From Dirofilaria immitis (taxonomy: Eukaryota > Nematoda > Chromadorea > Rhabditida > Onchocercidae), in contig JAKNDB010000109.1 of the NCBI GenBank assembly GCA_024305405.1, positions 6,324,001 to 6,388,000 of the forward strand: DNA of 64,000 bases, in the 5' to 3' direction. Below the pieces are notes generated by a model. That model ran no database searches, was not told the DNA's origin, and saw only the letters and a list, made by a program, of their open reading frames with translations. Below, piece after piece: positions 37,862 to 51,800 of the stretch. Position 1 is the first letter of the stretch. The number at the start of each line of letters is the position of its first letter. The position numbers and the translations under genes were made by a program.

Positions 37862-40800
37862 TTAGCATACTCTGCTATCCAATGTGTCATATCGCCCAGT
37901 GCCATATGTGCTCGCACTGTCATCAAAATTTTCACTTCTTAAATTTGTTGGCCGTTCAGCGCCTTGTGATGATATTGGTCGAGAGAGTGTTGTTGCATTA
38001 CGGACACGAACTGATGTTCCCGAATAGAAGTCTGATTCTTTCAAACCATTCCGTTTGAATCCATCATGAAGTTCCTTGTGCTGCCACATCAAATAAAGAA
38101 CCTGTACGAGATTAGCAACCTTATTAGCCTTTATCCAATACACCCGGTTAGCTATGATCTCTTTAACACCTGATGTTTACTCATTTTTTGTTGTCGATTC
38201 AAAAGTCTATTGATTTCAAGCAACGCTTCATCAAAATAAGTGGAAAGAACGACAAGCTCCATCTCGTAATCAACTGGAAAAAGCCAAAATGGTAAATTCA
38301 GACAACCTGTGACGCATATTTGCAAATGCGAGTACTGTATATAGGGTGCGCACTAGCTAAACTTCGTAGTCGTTCGGTTCCTCCACATTCATGGATATTT
38401 CTGAAACAGCAGGTCTTTTTAAAGCGGGAATGCATCAAATATATTCCAACTTTTGCGACGAACAAGTAAGTTACGTGAATGCTAATACTGAAAAATTTTA
38501 TATAGGATTTCGATAATACTGGAAAATCATGCCCACTTTGCTTTTAGGTAAACTCAATATTTCAAAAATTTGACTGCAAGAGTCCAGAGAGATCAAGAAC
38601 CTTGTAAAGTCTGCAGAATGCTTGACAGTTTCAAATAATATGCCCAGAATTGCTCCAATTGTTGCATCGCTTACATTTGGATCTCGAAATCGTTGATTGG
38701 CCCGTGGCAACTTTGTCACCAAATCTTTCATTGCATATTTGCCAATTAGTTCGCGATTTCGCTGCAACACAATACTTTCGCATTTGCACTATATAAGCAA
38801 AAATCTTTCATGTAAGATTTACTGGAAATACTTGTTAATGGCCTGGCACCAATAAATATTCTCAACTTTTGTGACGAAAATCATTTGAATTTGACGGATT
38901 TAAAAAAAAAAAACAAAAATAGTGACCTGGTCAAGTGAAAGAGTTTCGTAGCGCTGTTGTTACAGCGCAAACAACTTTGTCATCATTCAATCGCAGTAGT
39001 TCCACAAGTACAGGCAAACCTTTTTCTGTACGTATACAGGCTCTAACGTTAACTGATGGTTCGAAGTGGCATGCAGCAAGATTCTGTATTGCGCCAGCAG
39101 ATGCCTGAAAATACCACTTACTAAGATTTCTTAATGAAGATACAAATCCAAGAATTTGGCCACAAGCAAATCCATAGATTTCAAAAAAATACCTAATGGC
39201 AAAACAAGCATAGAAATAAGAAAAATAACGTTTTTTAAATTTTTGTTTATAAACATACTTCCAGAATTTCTGGATTTGACGCCTCTTGTAATAACTTCAA
39301 ATATAGTTTCACTAGTTGAGACTGCCATAACAATTCCGTTCCCTGCAAAAGTTTTTTATTTAGAACTTTTTTCTATTCGCCAAAGGAAAAGAAACATGTG
39401 AATAGTTTCTTTATGTCACAGGGTACTTTATATTACCCATAGAAAAGGTGCCATTTTTTCCATGAGTAACATAAAGTACTTTTCCATCATAGGAAATAAC
39501 AAAATATCAGACACTGAAATAGAATATAGAAAAAGCACCGCCATATTTTTTGATTCATTCACTGCAGTACTTTGGACAGTCTTCTTTTTTACTAGACTCT
39601 TTCTTCTTGCTTTTGGGACTTTCTGAGGGAGCCGATTTACTGCGCTCCCGTTGCGTAGCCTCAAAATCAGCTTTAGGATTGTAATTTTCGTCTTTCACTT
39701 CTTGAATTCTGAAAAATACAAGCTTTTTGTCATTGTAATTTTCGTATGTGATAAGAGAATCCACGACTTAAAGTAGTGTAAAACATGCCGGTAACTGAGA
39801 TTACGTAAGGTGCACACGACATTTTCGACAGAACGTGTATCAATCTGATTTCTCAAAATCGAATGATGCAAATAATATATGAGGCTTTCAATTAAACCAG
39901 GACATCCACGAAGTATTTTTCGGGCATTAGAAGAAGCAGCCGAAACATTTCTGAAAATCTGTTTCTCAATTCTGAATAGTTACTGAAAATAACAATTTTA
40001 CTGTGAAAACAAGCACATTTATCATTGAATTTTAACAAAGCGCAGCTGTAGAAGGTTCCTTAAAATGTTAGAAATTTGCCTTAAAACACCAGTTCCGTTT
40101 TTGAACGTATTGATGCTATGTGACATACTGAGCCAACTTTCCGCATTATTCTTAATCAATCCAGAACCAGGTATAACAATACGTTGATTTATTGGTTCCG
40201 AAACTTGACTGAGTATAATTGATTTCAAATCCTGCAAATTCATCATTCTCTTTACTTTCAGAAACTTCAAATAAAATATACTCTCTTTCGAAATCATAAT
40301 CAGTCAAAACTTACATCACAGCTCGAGAGATTCCACAAAGTAGCAGTCACTTCTTCCATCACTTGAGCATCATGTGTCTGCTTTAACAGAGCCGCTAAAG
40401 CAACGATTCCACCTGCGCCATTAATAGCACGCTAATAAAAAAAAAAGAAACATTTCACCAAATTCGCACTATTATCATGTCCGTACAGTTTGAATACTCT
40501 CCGGAACTTCGATTTATTCTAAATATCACTTTCTAAAAACAGATTTACCTTATTTTCATCATTTTCCTTTCTGAACGACAGATTCTTCAAACAACCGCAA
40601 ACATTTTTTTGTATATCGGGTACATCGCTACTAAGTAAACGAACAAGTTTCGGAATTCCACCAAGTTCTCTGTGAATCAAATTATTTCTACTTAATACAA
40701 AAACCATTGGTAAACTTCCTTAATAAATCATAAGATTTCATATAGAAATAGCACCAATCTTTCTAGAGAATACAATACCTCGTTTCTTCTTTGATAGCAT

Positions 40801-43800
40801 TATCATTAAAGGTCAAATGTTGCAAGTAACCCGATGCATTGAGTTGTTCAATCTTATTTGCACTGTCCAAATATTCAATTACCTCTCTCAATGTTGGATC
40901 TCTCCAGTGCACTGAAAGTTTCGAAACACTCATTATCACTTAAAGAGTACATTTCAGTATTCCAAACCAAGTATCTGCATTACACATTGAAAACTAACAA
41001 CTGTCTCTTTCACGAAGAAATCTTTTATGTATCGGTGGTGGAGAATCATCACGATCAGGCAGAGGTGGCGATTCGCGTATAATTTCATCTTGAAGCAATG
41101 GAATGGTTCCATGAGTTGCTGTTCCCACGAAATTATCGTCGTCATCTAAAAATTAAATTGACTGAAAAAATCATAGAACCGACAGCGCATCCTTTTAAAG
41201 TAATCCAATCTTCATTTTCAGAAATCTATTCGCAAAACAACAATTACTGTATGATATTCCTATGTGTATTCCTGGAGAAGGATCAGAAGGAACTGAATAA
41301 CCAACAGAATTGCATGCTATAATGCGAAACTGGTATTCATGACCAGGTATAAGATCACCAACTGCAAAACAATATTTAAATGCACACGATTAATTTTTGA
41401 AATGGTGCGACAATAGATCTGGAGTTATAATACATTAAAAATTTCGAGATTTTAAGTAACTGTGTTTGACCGACTACTGAAATGATAATTTGCAAACAGC
41501 TTTTAGAGTAGTATTCAACAAAAAAACTGAAATGCATATCAGTTTCGTAAAAATGAAGGAATTTAAAAAGAAAAAGAATTCTTATTTCGCATTTTATTAC
41601 TCTATAACATACATTTAGACGTAGAAAGTTTTTCTTTCTTTGTATCCAAAGAAGTCAATAAGGTGCAGAAGTCGTTAATAAAATAAGAAACCCGCAGAAA
41701 TAAAATTTTCAAATTGCAAAATACCTGTCATTTTGCATGAGCGAATAAGTATTTCATTAACTTTGTACCAAGCAGCATCTTGTTGATGATCTCGAAATTC
41801 AACATCATAGCCCTAGAAGATTCAAGAACCGAAAATTGTTCTTGAAGTACACCAAAGATGGAAAGAACGAAAAGTTTTTTCTCCGTTTGGTAATTTCTAT
41901 TGTTGATAGCCTCACCTGTATCGGCAAAGAACTCGCAGCCGGAAACCAGCAAAGTGTTACACGATCACCGCTGCCGAAGTCTACATACTCTGGTGGTTGC
42001 GGTTTTGCTGGAACTCCATGTAAAACTCCAGACCTGATGGATGGTCGTAGCTGTACAACATCAGAAATTGCTGAAGGTGCTGATATGCTACCGTCACGAG
42101 CACGTGCGATTACGCGGAATTCGTAAGTAGAGTTTGGACGGAGACATTCCACTAAAACCAACAGTATATTTTTTTAAGTTAATAGCAAAATCTCTTATTT
42201 TGGAGTTATCCCATAAAAACCATTCCAAACAACCAACATGAAACTACAAACAAAGTTTCTAAAATTACCAGTGTAGGATGTGATGAAGACAGCTGTTGTC
42301 GCGGTATACCATAACGGATCACCAATTTCTCGATATTCAACAATATATGATGATGGAAATTCATCTGGTGACCCACCTTCTGCCCAACGTAAGCGCACCC
42401 AGTTCAATTCAAGCTCCTCTATCTATAAAAATAGAAAAATACAATCGAAAACAGCTAGAGCTTCCACTAACCTGTGGTTGTCCAGGAGGAGAAAAACTGC
42501 TTTCTGCCTTCGTCATAGGTAGAACGCGAGACGGAACAGACGGTTTCAGTCGAATGAAACCGGACGATATACTTGGTTCGGACAGACCATCAGCAGTTTT
42601 CGCTACCACTCGGAATTCGTATTCCCCATTTGGCTTCAAGTTCAGTACTGGAAAACCGAAGGATAGTTAACTAGCCGAAATATGAAATAAGTTACCGAAC
42701 TAAATACTGGTAATCAAAAAGTTGAGTGACTAAATATGAAATCGACAAAGAATAAAATATCCGTTTATCGCATATTTTATGAATCCCTACTCTTGATAGA
42801 ATATAAATGGCAGGATATCAACAAACTAGCGTCATATTTAATTCACTAAAACACTACTTCAACTAAAATGGGAAATACAAACATATTAAATAAAGTTCAA
42901 ACTTTCAGTTCTGCATGTTGTTATTAGATAATCATTTGATTGGATCCAATCACTGCCACTAGCACGGTAACTGATCTACAAACGTAAAACTGAACAGGAC
43001 GAAAATCAACAATATCCAGAAATTGATAAAAATTACTAAATAAGTTGTCTTTTGTAATGCAAAAAGATATTACCTAATTCAATATTTTTTGTCAATAATA
43101 TACTAATTGCAAATTAAAATTAGAACTTACTTCATATCCAGCCACAGGCGCAGAACCGGGATTCGCGACTGCTGGCGCCCATTCTAATATAATACGATCG
43201 GAATCAAGTAAAACTACGTAAGGTCGACCAGGCGCAGTCCCCCTCCAACCATCTAAAAAACTGAACCATATACTTTAATCTCAATCACAAGCTACTATTA
43301 AATCACAATAAACGCTTACTAAAGTTGGGATGTAAATCACAATCCAACCGCAACTGTACACTTGTAGAAGTGGCTGAGGGCATACCACGACCTGCCGAAT
43401 TAACAGCAACAACTCTTATTTCATACTCAACGTGAGGATTGAGATCTTTTACTGAAACATCATATATTAAGAAATTGAATAACATTTCAAAGATTCGTCC
43501 CAGATGATAAATTAAATCATGAAAATTGAGTGCAAAACGTTATGAGTTTTTCATCATAATCACAACACATGATACAGGTTCTTAAAAATATCCAACTATA
43601 ATAAAATCAATAATGAATAATTTCAACAAGCTAACAGATGAAACTGTAGAACTTGTATAAAAAAGAATGCTAGAGCCATAGAAAAATCTAAATACATACT
43701 TCTAAACCTATTCGCCTTGATCAGATCTTCATGAGCGAGATACCATTCAGAAGTTCCAACTTCACGTATTTCAACCTGAAAAATTATGAATTCGCCTCAT

Positions 43801-45607
43801 TAAAAACCAAAATTCCACAGAATTCCCACAAATTCAGCTCACTATGTAAATACTAGAATACCTGATAACCAATAACAGAACCAGCTTTCCCTTGCATATC
43901 TGGACACTGCCATGTCAAACCAATATCATAACTAGTCACATCAGTAATTTCTGGAATGCCAGGAGCACTTGGAACGTCTGTAAGATTAAATCATATAATA
44001 ATTTTTTCCCAACAAATTTTTCCAATTAATCGGTTGGTAAGTGCACAATCATTTCATGCAACACAGTTCTCAATAATAATGCGACGATTACACATTAGAC
44101 AAACTGTACACATGATTCTTTTATACAGATTCATAGAATTATGACTCACAAGACTTAGAGTATTCTATCTGATGTCGAGATTTTAAAATAATTTTAAATA
44201 TTTTGTATTTCCAGACTAAAATAATACATGTAACTAGATTTATTAGTTTTTCCGAAAGGGTGGCGCGTGCATGTCTCCTTATTTCAAACCTACTCGAAAC
44301 TATCAATCTCGTATCATTATAAAGTTGTCAAAAGAAAGGGGAAAAGCAAAGGACAGCAAGATTCTATGACTCAACAAACAATAACAAAAAACTTCAGTGA
44401 AAAATTACCTCGTGAAGCATAACGTTCAGTTTCACTGAACGAACTTGGCGCAGGTGGTGGTGCATCATAAGCAATGTCGTTTCGACATGAAGTATCTTTA
44501 TCTATGGTAAGATTAATATCAAAAGGATTAATTCACTATTGAAGATTTGTCATCTCTTGTGTATTTCATAATAAGGAATATAAATATTTCATAAAATTGA
44601 CTGCTTGATGATAAATACCATGTTCATATGGAGAAGTACGTGTGACTGGTAATGGACTTCCATCGGCATCAAAAAAATACTCAGCTTCTTGATTAGTAAC
44701 AGGTAAATGACGTACTGACCTAGTTGTTGTTACTTTGGTAACACGAGTTATCTATAATTCATTTGGAAAATGACGGATAACTGATGCATATTTTCTAATA
44801 TTTTATATTAATATATCGCGTAAGATAAAAATAAAATGGAAGAAATAAAGTGAAATATTTAGAAATTAAAGTACTAGTATATGCCAAAGCCCAACTTTTT
44901 TGTTTGAGATGAATGTAGCTCAATATCACCATTAAGTTCTTTATTTGGGAAGCAAATATCGGATAATGTTTCATTGGGAGGTTCATCATAATGTGACTCG
45001 TAAGTATAGGAATATGTTGAACCGCGTGCATTGGTTGGTCTAGCTAATTCATCAGATAAATATGTTGAAGGGCTTCTGAAACAATGCAGAACTCACTAAT
45101 TAGTTGTACAGCATGCATCAGAAATCACAAAAATTATTTCGATGTTCGACATGGCAACTTCCAAAAAAGTGACATAACTAATTTAGAATTTGCTTTAATA
45201 ACTGAAAAAAAAGTACATTGACTGTGTTAGCTCGTCCTTCTTCTTTAGCTTCAATGTATTTGATACTGTTGAATGAGGTACGGTGCTGCAATATTTTTTA
45301 CTTGAAAGTTCGAAAAGCACTGACCGGTTCGCTTTATACTATAACGAATAAGAAATAATAAAAACCTATTAATCGCACTATATATCTTAAACTCTCAGGG
45401 GCTTAAACACATTGATTTATAGCCTACCTAAGCTGCACTTTTGATTTAACTTAGATTCATGCTTTACTAAAATGAAGCATACCTTACAAGAGTGTCTACT
45501 TGTTCTGATGTGTACACTTCTGTAAGGCGGGACTTCTTTTCGTGCTTGACAGTATGTGTAGGCGAAAATGATGTCAATTCGTGATCTTCTTCCGGAATTG
45601 GTTCCAT
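37862..45607 (-). CDS. jac-1: p120-catenin (delta-catenin family) with four FN3 domains
   Basis: Cytoplasmic partner of the cadherin juxtamembrane tail at adherens junctions. Twenty-seven exons: 45607-45483, 45285-45217, 45075-44896, 44751-44619, 44501-44409, 43977-43862, 43775-43700, 43451-43320, 43252-43131, 42975-42903, 42647-42472, 42422-42269, 42151-41916, 41812-41725, 41361-41248, 41145-41002, 40911-40779, 40669-40549, 40431-40315, 40231-40080, 39950-39789, 39708-39571, 39342-39259, 39104-38927, 38761-38601, 38400-38307, 38101-37862. About 1,203 residues after three one-base corrections. Four FN3 domains span 43977-41248 ([63 protein letters not shown]). Armadillo repeats start at [20 protein letters not shown] and include [35 protein letters not shown] and [16 protein letters not shown]. 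The start ATG follows TTTTCAG directly, so it may be trans-spliced, or another exon lies upstream. Two introns have GC donors. Confidence 0.93.
39788..39788 (-). other. jac-1: GC splice donor of jac-1, intron 39788-39709
   Basis: The exon ends LRNLSYR with CG| and the intron begins GCATGT, which differs from the ideal GTATGT at one base. The GT donors at A|GTTACC and CAT|GTTTTA give stop codons or lose the conserved SYR. The next exon continues [20 protein letters not shown]. Confidence 0.7.
40079..40079 (-). other. jac-1: GC splice donor of jac-1, intron 40079-39951
   Basis: The exon ends at GTGTTTTAAG and the intron begins GCAAAT, close to the GC-donor consensus AG|GCAAGT. Joining to the acceptor before 39950 gives [19 protein letters not shown], the conserved p120 sequence. 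No GT donor nearby gives the right phase. Confidence 0.85.
41248..43977 (-). other. jac-1: jac-1 region encoding four fibronectin type III domains
   Basis: Ten exons, about three per domain. Each domain keeps a Trp in the B or C strand ([46 protein letters not shown]) and the Y-x-F/I-R-V pattern in strand F. The repeated three-exon layout with the same phase order (0, 1, then 2-base entry) points to internal duplication of one ancestral domain. Vertebrate p120 lacks these domains; from memory C. elegans JAC-1 has them. Confidence 0.9.
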
Positions 45608-48600
45608 CTGAAAACATACAAGAGGAAATAAACTGTCAGTGGAAAAATATAAGATAAATAAAAGTTAACAAATCGAACGAAAGTCTATATCTGACATAAT
45701 TTCTGTCCTCTCCCTCCTTTTTTTACACCAAGATTTAATAACGGCTCGATTTTTGCTATGGTAATCATCCGAAGAATGCAGATGGTTGCTTTTAACCTTC
45801 TTCTACATGAAAGCATGCAATCTGGGCGATTACTCATAATTCGCTTACTGAAGCAAATGAATCTTTAAAATGAAAAGGATACAAAAATCCAATGGGCATA
45901 TTGATTCCGATGATCAATTAAGCTTTCCTCACATTTCCATTCGCATTTGTAAAAAAGAAACGGAAAAAAGGATAAAATTAAAAAAAATTACATGGCCTAC
46001 ATTTCATCTCCTTTACTTTTGCGTATCATTTAAAATTACAGATCTTTTAAAGTACCAATTCAAAACCTGATCCGAATGCCTATCTCAATCCGAAAATAGT
46101 AATGGCTGTATACTTTGAAGCACGAAAAATATATTCCCAAAAGTTCCAACCAGGTCAAAAAGCCATCGTCACGTGTTGAGAAAACGTTATTATTTTTATC
46201 ATTAGTCTAATTGCAGGAGAATTAATGAATCGTTCACTCCTAAGTACATTGTTTTCTTTTTAACAAGCATGTTATCGCCATATAATCATTGCAACAAGAA
46301 AAAGAAAAATTATCTGCTTGTTAGATAAAAAAAAAAAAGAAATAAAAAGATTACATTGCAATGATTGAAATGATTAAAAAATATAGCCAAATTACGAAAA
46401 GCAGACCGCTGATGCAACGTATTATAGTACTATTATCGACGTACCACATCCCTTTCCTTCTATCAAGGGAATAACATATAACACTATTGATTGACATATA
46501 TCAGTGAGTATTTCTGTAGGACTTTGCATTCTTATTTATAGTTTAGAAATGTGGAAAGTGGGAAGAAAGGCCGAGTATTTCACGGGACCATAAAAGTGGT
46601 AATTGTTTTCAAGAGAGAATTATGCAAAAAAGATTCAAGCGTTGAAATATTGGATAAAAGAATAACTAAAAATGGAGAGGATGTCGTTTAAGTGCGTGCT
46701 TGGATTTTCATGAAAGGCAGAAGTAAGGAGAAGAGAGGCAGGAAAAGGAAGGTGCAAGAGAAAAGGGAATCCAAATGAAACAGAAGTTGTTTAGGTACAA
46801 ACAACTTCTTAGCCACTAGTGGTTGTTATCTTCCGTCCTTTCTGGTCAGAGAGTGTGCAGCATTTGTTGATTATTGGTTTGAATCTGCTTATGATATTTT
46901 TTTTTGTTTTAATCGTAGGAAGGGTGTACTGGCAATTTCTGGCTAATGTTTATGGCGTTTTCTAGGTAACGCTTATACTAGGGTTACATAGCATACGTCT
47001 TGTCGATCGCTTCAGGAGATCACATTTATCCGTGCTTAGTTAATCCTATTCGCATTCCGTCACTGTTCTTCCTGAAGATTCTCCACTTCGCGTCTAAAAT
47101 ACAACCGTGAAATCAGTTGATCACGACCAAAACGTAATTGGTAATGGATGACAAAGAGAGTTGTAAGATACTCGTTGCTCTTCCAAAAGATTCTCTAACG
47201 AATGTATCAACAGTTAACTGCATGCCATGCAGCTGAAATGCGCGAAATATTAGCCATCACACGCCAGTTTTTCTACAACTCTTTGTCATTCACTACCAAT
47301 TACATATTGGTCGTGATCAGCTGATTCCACATCTGCATCTTAAGTTGCAAAACGTTTGCTAATAGAGATAAACAGAACACAATACTGCTTGCACGGTAAT
47401 ATGGAGTATAAAAGAGCCATTTATCGAAGTATACTATTTGAAAACTGATGCAAATTTTTTTGGTACTGTAGCTAAGAAAATCGCTTCAAAAACTAATTTC
47501 AGCAACTTCACATAGTCCTTTCTTTTTATTATCAGTTCTAACTTTTCTTGTTCTAATCAGCTCGTCAAAGTTAGATTTACTAAATGATCTTGAGCAAGAT
47601 CTGATATCTTATACACTCCTTTTAGCTAGAACCCTAGTAACTTTAGCATTAACTCTTCCATACGTATACTCTCGTCAACGAATGACAATGTACCCAACGT
47701 ATTTGCATGTTTGAACTTGATATCTTATTTGGCTTCTTATGTTCGAGAAATGAACACAATGACATGCTTGGAAAACATTGATAAATCCATGAATCACTCG
47801 GGAAAAGTTGGTATGTTTATAATGCAAGAGTTCAGTACGTGCAGTAAGTATATAATGTCTAGTAATTTCTTCGCGCTACACAATTTCCGAATTGCAGTGT
47901 GTTCCAGAACATTTAGCATAATGGATGGAGGTATGGAAATGTGGAAGGAAAGCGTCCATTAGTACTTCATTCATCATCCGCAATATAATATTTTTGTTAA
48001 TCATTCGATGTAATCATTTCATTCACTGATTATATCTCTAAGTTGTTCTTGCCGACTATTGAACTATGTTGTCATATCACGATTGGTCATCCATATCCAC
48101 TTGATTCGTACATGATTAAATGCAACAAATTAAATTGAAATACAGTTACACTCTAGTATGATTAAATTCACATTTCCCGTGCTTTCACCAAAATTTAGAT
48201 GAGCAACGAATTCATCAGTAACAGTACAAAAGTAAGTAAAATCCGACCTAGAATTTCTTCTTATGCTGAGACGATGGTACTTGAACAGCGTTACTTCATG
48301 GATTAAGAAAACGAACCGAACTGTTCACGAGCTACTGGCATCATGAATTAACTATGACAGCTTGATAGCTTATATCAAGGCACTTTCGAATGATCTGTGC
48401 ATAGTCGAATTCGGTACTAACGTCACAAACACAAAACGAAGGATATCTTAATGATAAGAAAACAAAAATTTTTATTTCATTATCACATGAACTGTGTAAT
48501 GATAAATTCAATAATCATTTTAGAGTAACGAAGGGGACAAATCACTTTGCTTATATTGACATTCCATTCCCAATACATAAGTACAGAAGTAAGCAATTAT

Positions 48601-48890
48601 GAAAAATGTACTCTATTTATAAAGCATTTGATAATATATATAAATAAAATAAAAACGTCTCTGAATTTATTTGATTCAATTCACTTACCATATCTCATTA
48701 CTTGTTAAATTTACTACCACTAGATCATTTAGTTACAAGCTGTAGCGTAGCTCCTCATTCTTGAGAAGAAATAAATCATCAAGTTTATCTGAGAAGAGAT
48801 CTCGGCGATTATCAAAAAATGGTTAGGACATTGCTGAGAGAATGGAATTTGGAAATTCAATATAAATTTGACACGAACAAATAATCTGTT
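45608..48890. other. Gap between jac-1 5' end and uba-4 3' end
   Basis: It should hold the jac-1 promoter on the - strand. A purine-rich tract on + lies at about 46700-46800, and an imperfect inverted repeat with arms 47107-47165 and 47274-47330 is listed separately. The 83-codon frame at 47711-47962 starts at TTG and has no recognisable domain. Nothing else was seen. Confidence 0.55.
47107..47330. mobile_element. Imperfect inverted repeat, possible MITE relic
   Basis: The left arm 47107-47165 (starting GTGAAATCAGTTGATCACGA) matches the reverse complement of the right arm 47274-47330 (GTGGAATCAGCTGATCACGA), with roughly 85-90% identity and one 2-base gap over about 58 bases; weaker similarity continues outward on both sides. 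The spacer is about 108 bases. There is no ORF. No clear target-site duplication was found, so the call as a miniature transposon is tentative; a structured RNA is another option. Confidence 0.45.
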
Positions 48891-51800
48891 CTAATAAACA
48901 GGGAAATCTTTATCAACAGCGTGGGACCATTTTTCATAGCCACCATCGATATCTTTGAAGGAAATCAAAGAATCAGCAAATTCTTTACGTAAATACAGCA
49001 CTGCTATTTGCGAATCCTTACCTCTACGGCAAATCACATAAACTGCAAATAAACAAAACAAATTAATAAATCGATAAACCCGATATATACCTGATCCTGA
49101 CTCATCGACAATAACTTTATTTGGTGGTGTGTAATTAAGGTGAACCCAATAACTCTGTCTCAAACTCACAGTCGAATATCTACACAATGTATGCAACTTG
49201 AGCGTTCATCGAACCACCTTCACTCCCATCCCCTTTGATACTGCTTAAAATTTTTTCTAGAAACTGAAAATTCTCGTCTTGATTGCAAGTATATAGAATA
49301 CAGATATGAGATTAGTATATTTCCAATTGTATTTCTTTTGCATAGAAAATTTTTAAAGTGCTTATACAAAACACTATTTCAATACGCTTGAAATGATCAC
49401 CAATCAATTCTTATAATTTCACAAAAATTCCATTAATATTTTTCTTTTATTCCACTTCTGAATATTTCAGAAATATAAAGTTAAATTTAATAAAGATTAA
49501 TCCCCATGAAAAAATTAAAAAAATAAAATAAAAAGAAATTTATGTCCACAAAATTGAAAAAACTTAAACACCAACCTCCTTTATTCCTCATCTCGTTAAT
49601 ACTTGTTCCTAGCTCGTTCAACACATCTGCTGAACTTGAACGACAAAGCCTTAGCATTGGTATATCTCAAAATGCTGGTAAGATTTAATTTCCAAAAGCC
49701 ATAAAAAGAAGGATTCATAAAAATAATAAGATTTAATTGTAGGTTTCAAACAAAATATTATGCCAAAACAGGTATGGTATAATGAAATTACTGGTAGCAT
49801 CAAGGAGATGTCCGATACTAAATTCGTGCGGCGGTCTTGTATCTATTAACAACATTTTGTTATTACTGTTTCCACTGAGTTTAAAATAAGAATATGGATC
49901 AATACGATCATTTTTGGTGAGAAGATTACTCTGAAAATAAAGCCGAAATCTAACTTGCTTTTTTTTCTATCTGAATTTATGGATGTGGGAAAAATATAGC
50001 GAATTTATAACAAAATAACACCAGATTGGTTTAATAATACGTAATATCAATTGCTCTAAATAATTTTTTCTAATTTATGACTGCTTTATTTTTATTTATC
50101 GAGTTTTTTACCTAATGTTTTGGAAGAAAGATTTCTTTTATTCTCAAACATAAATCGCAGTTTCTAAAAAACTATAATTCGACAATTCATTTTCTAATGA
50201 ACTATAACCTCACATAGTTATAGATTCCCAATTACTGCTGAGAAGAGATGTTTGAAAAAACTGAAATTGTTTCTTGTTTTTGAAATTTTCACTACTCTTT
50301 TTTCTCGTTGAAAAAGAATTAAATCAGATAGATATCGAAATTCTCTGCAAATTCATGTATATATAAAACGACTCGTAATTTAAAGCTTTTGGGGTCATTT
50401 TTGTCATTTTTTTAAATCAAAACTTTTACATGTATCCTGGTTGAACACCTATATAATTCTTCACGGTTGCTAAATTCAATAATTGTCGTCTGCTTGCTGC
50501 ACACCACACAATTAGTTCTTTGTCGCCTTAACTTGACAGTTTTTGCTTTACCATTGAAAGCATCGAATAGATACAAAGAACCAGCAAAGGAGCTTGAAAT
50601 GAGCCGATAAACGAAGATAACAAGGATATCGTTATGTTGAAACAGTAACATCACTACGTAAAATAGCATCATAAACATTAGTGAAAAAGAACAAAAGCTT
50701 ACAGTTACTTGAATAGAAATTCAAAACTAAAGAAAAAGACTTATATTTTTTGATCGCAGCAATTTTGATGATTTCATTAGCTTGCATACTGCCGATTATA
50801 CCAACCACTGGTCCTAGCACTCCATTTTCTGAACAACTTGCTACAGCATCCACTGGAGGAGGATCAGGAAACACACAACGGTAACACGGACAATTCTTAA
50901 ATCTTCATAACATTATTTTTAAATTTTATTTGACTCTATTTATGAAATGAAAAAGTGCATTTTCAGGTCAACTGTGTGTACTCATTACCGCAGTTTCAAG
51001 AATAGTGGAAATCTGAAGAATCAATTCAAGCACACCCCACCTCACCGTAACCATACACCGACAACTGACCATCCCAACGAACAACACTTCCCGACACCAA
51101 AGGTTTCTTCATCAATATACAAGCATCATTGATTAAATATCTAAAGTAATCGAAAATGAGAAAAAGTTACAATTTGCGCTGTCCTAAAACTGTTATAAAT
51201 GTTTTATTTAATATAACGTAATTTTTTAGATTTTTAACCCTGAAGTCTGCAACTCCCAAACTAATTTGCTAAATAATTTCAAACTACAACTCTTCGATTT
51301 CCGAGGTTTTCGAAAGCAACTAAAAAGCACGCAACTTGCAGAGACGTTATCTGTACAGTCGGCGACAATATCGTAATTAGAAACAATGTTCAGTGCATTG
51401 CGCTTGAACAGATAATCATTATGCACATCAATACAAACACTGCTATTTAACCTTAAAAATATAAAATTCAAAAACTTAATTTCTGTCGAACGAAATGAGT
51501 GAAAGAAAACGGAAAGATAAAAATCAGAAAATTAAATTCTTTTAAAAGCATAGTATGACAATAAACTTCATTCCACTTCCATATTATAGGAATTATAAAC
51601 TTCCATCGTACCTTTTAACTGATGATTTTATCGATTCTGCTTTTGATTGGCCTATAGAGTTTTCATCGTAAGCAATCTGACGATGAAGGTTGTCGAAGGA
51701 AATGAAGTCACCATCCACAATACCGATCCGACCAATTCCTTGAAAATTTATATAACTCAAATAAGTCAAAATTAATTCAGTATGAAAAAATAATTTGATA

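Noticed and set aside
38172..38274. Exon-like - strand frame starting [20 protein letters not shown] inside jac-1
   Set aside because: It has an acceptor and a donor, but its phase does not fit the flanking exons; inclusion from 38307 would put a stop in frame. Exons 38400-38307 and 38101-37862 join directly to give the conserved p120 end.
41836..42126. 96-codon + strand frame
   Set aside because: It is antisense to jac-1 FN3 exons, whose frame is conserved and fully phase-consistent.
47711..47962. 83-codon + strand frame between jac-1 and uba-4
   Set aside because: It starts at TTG, has no domain, and its length is within chance for this composition.
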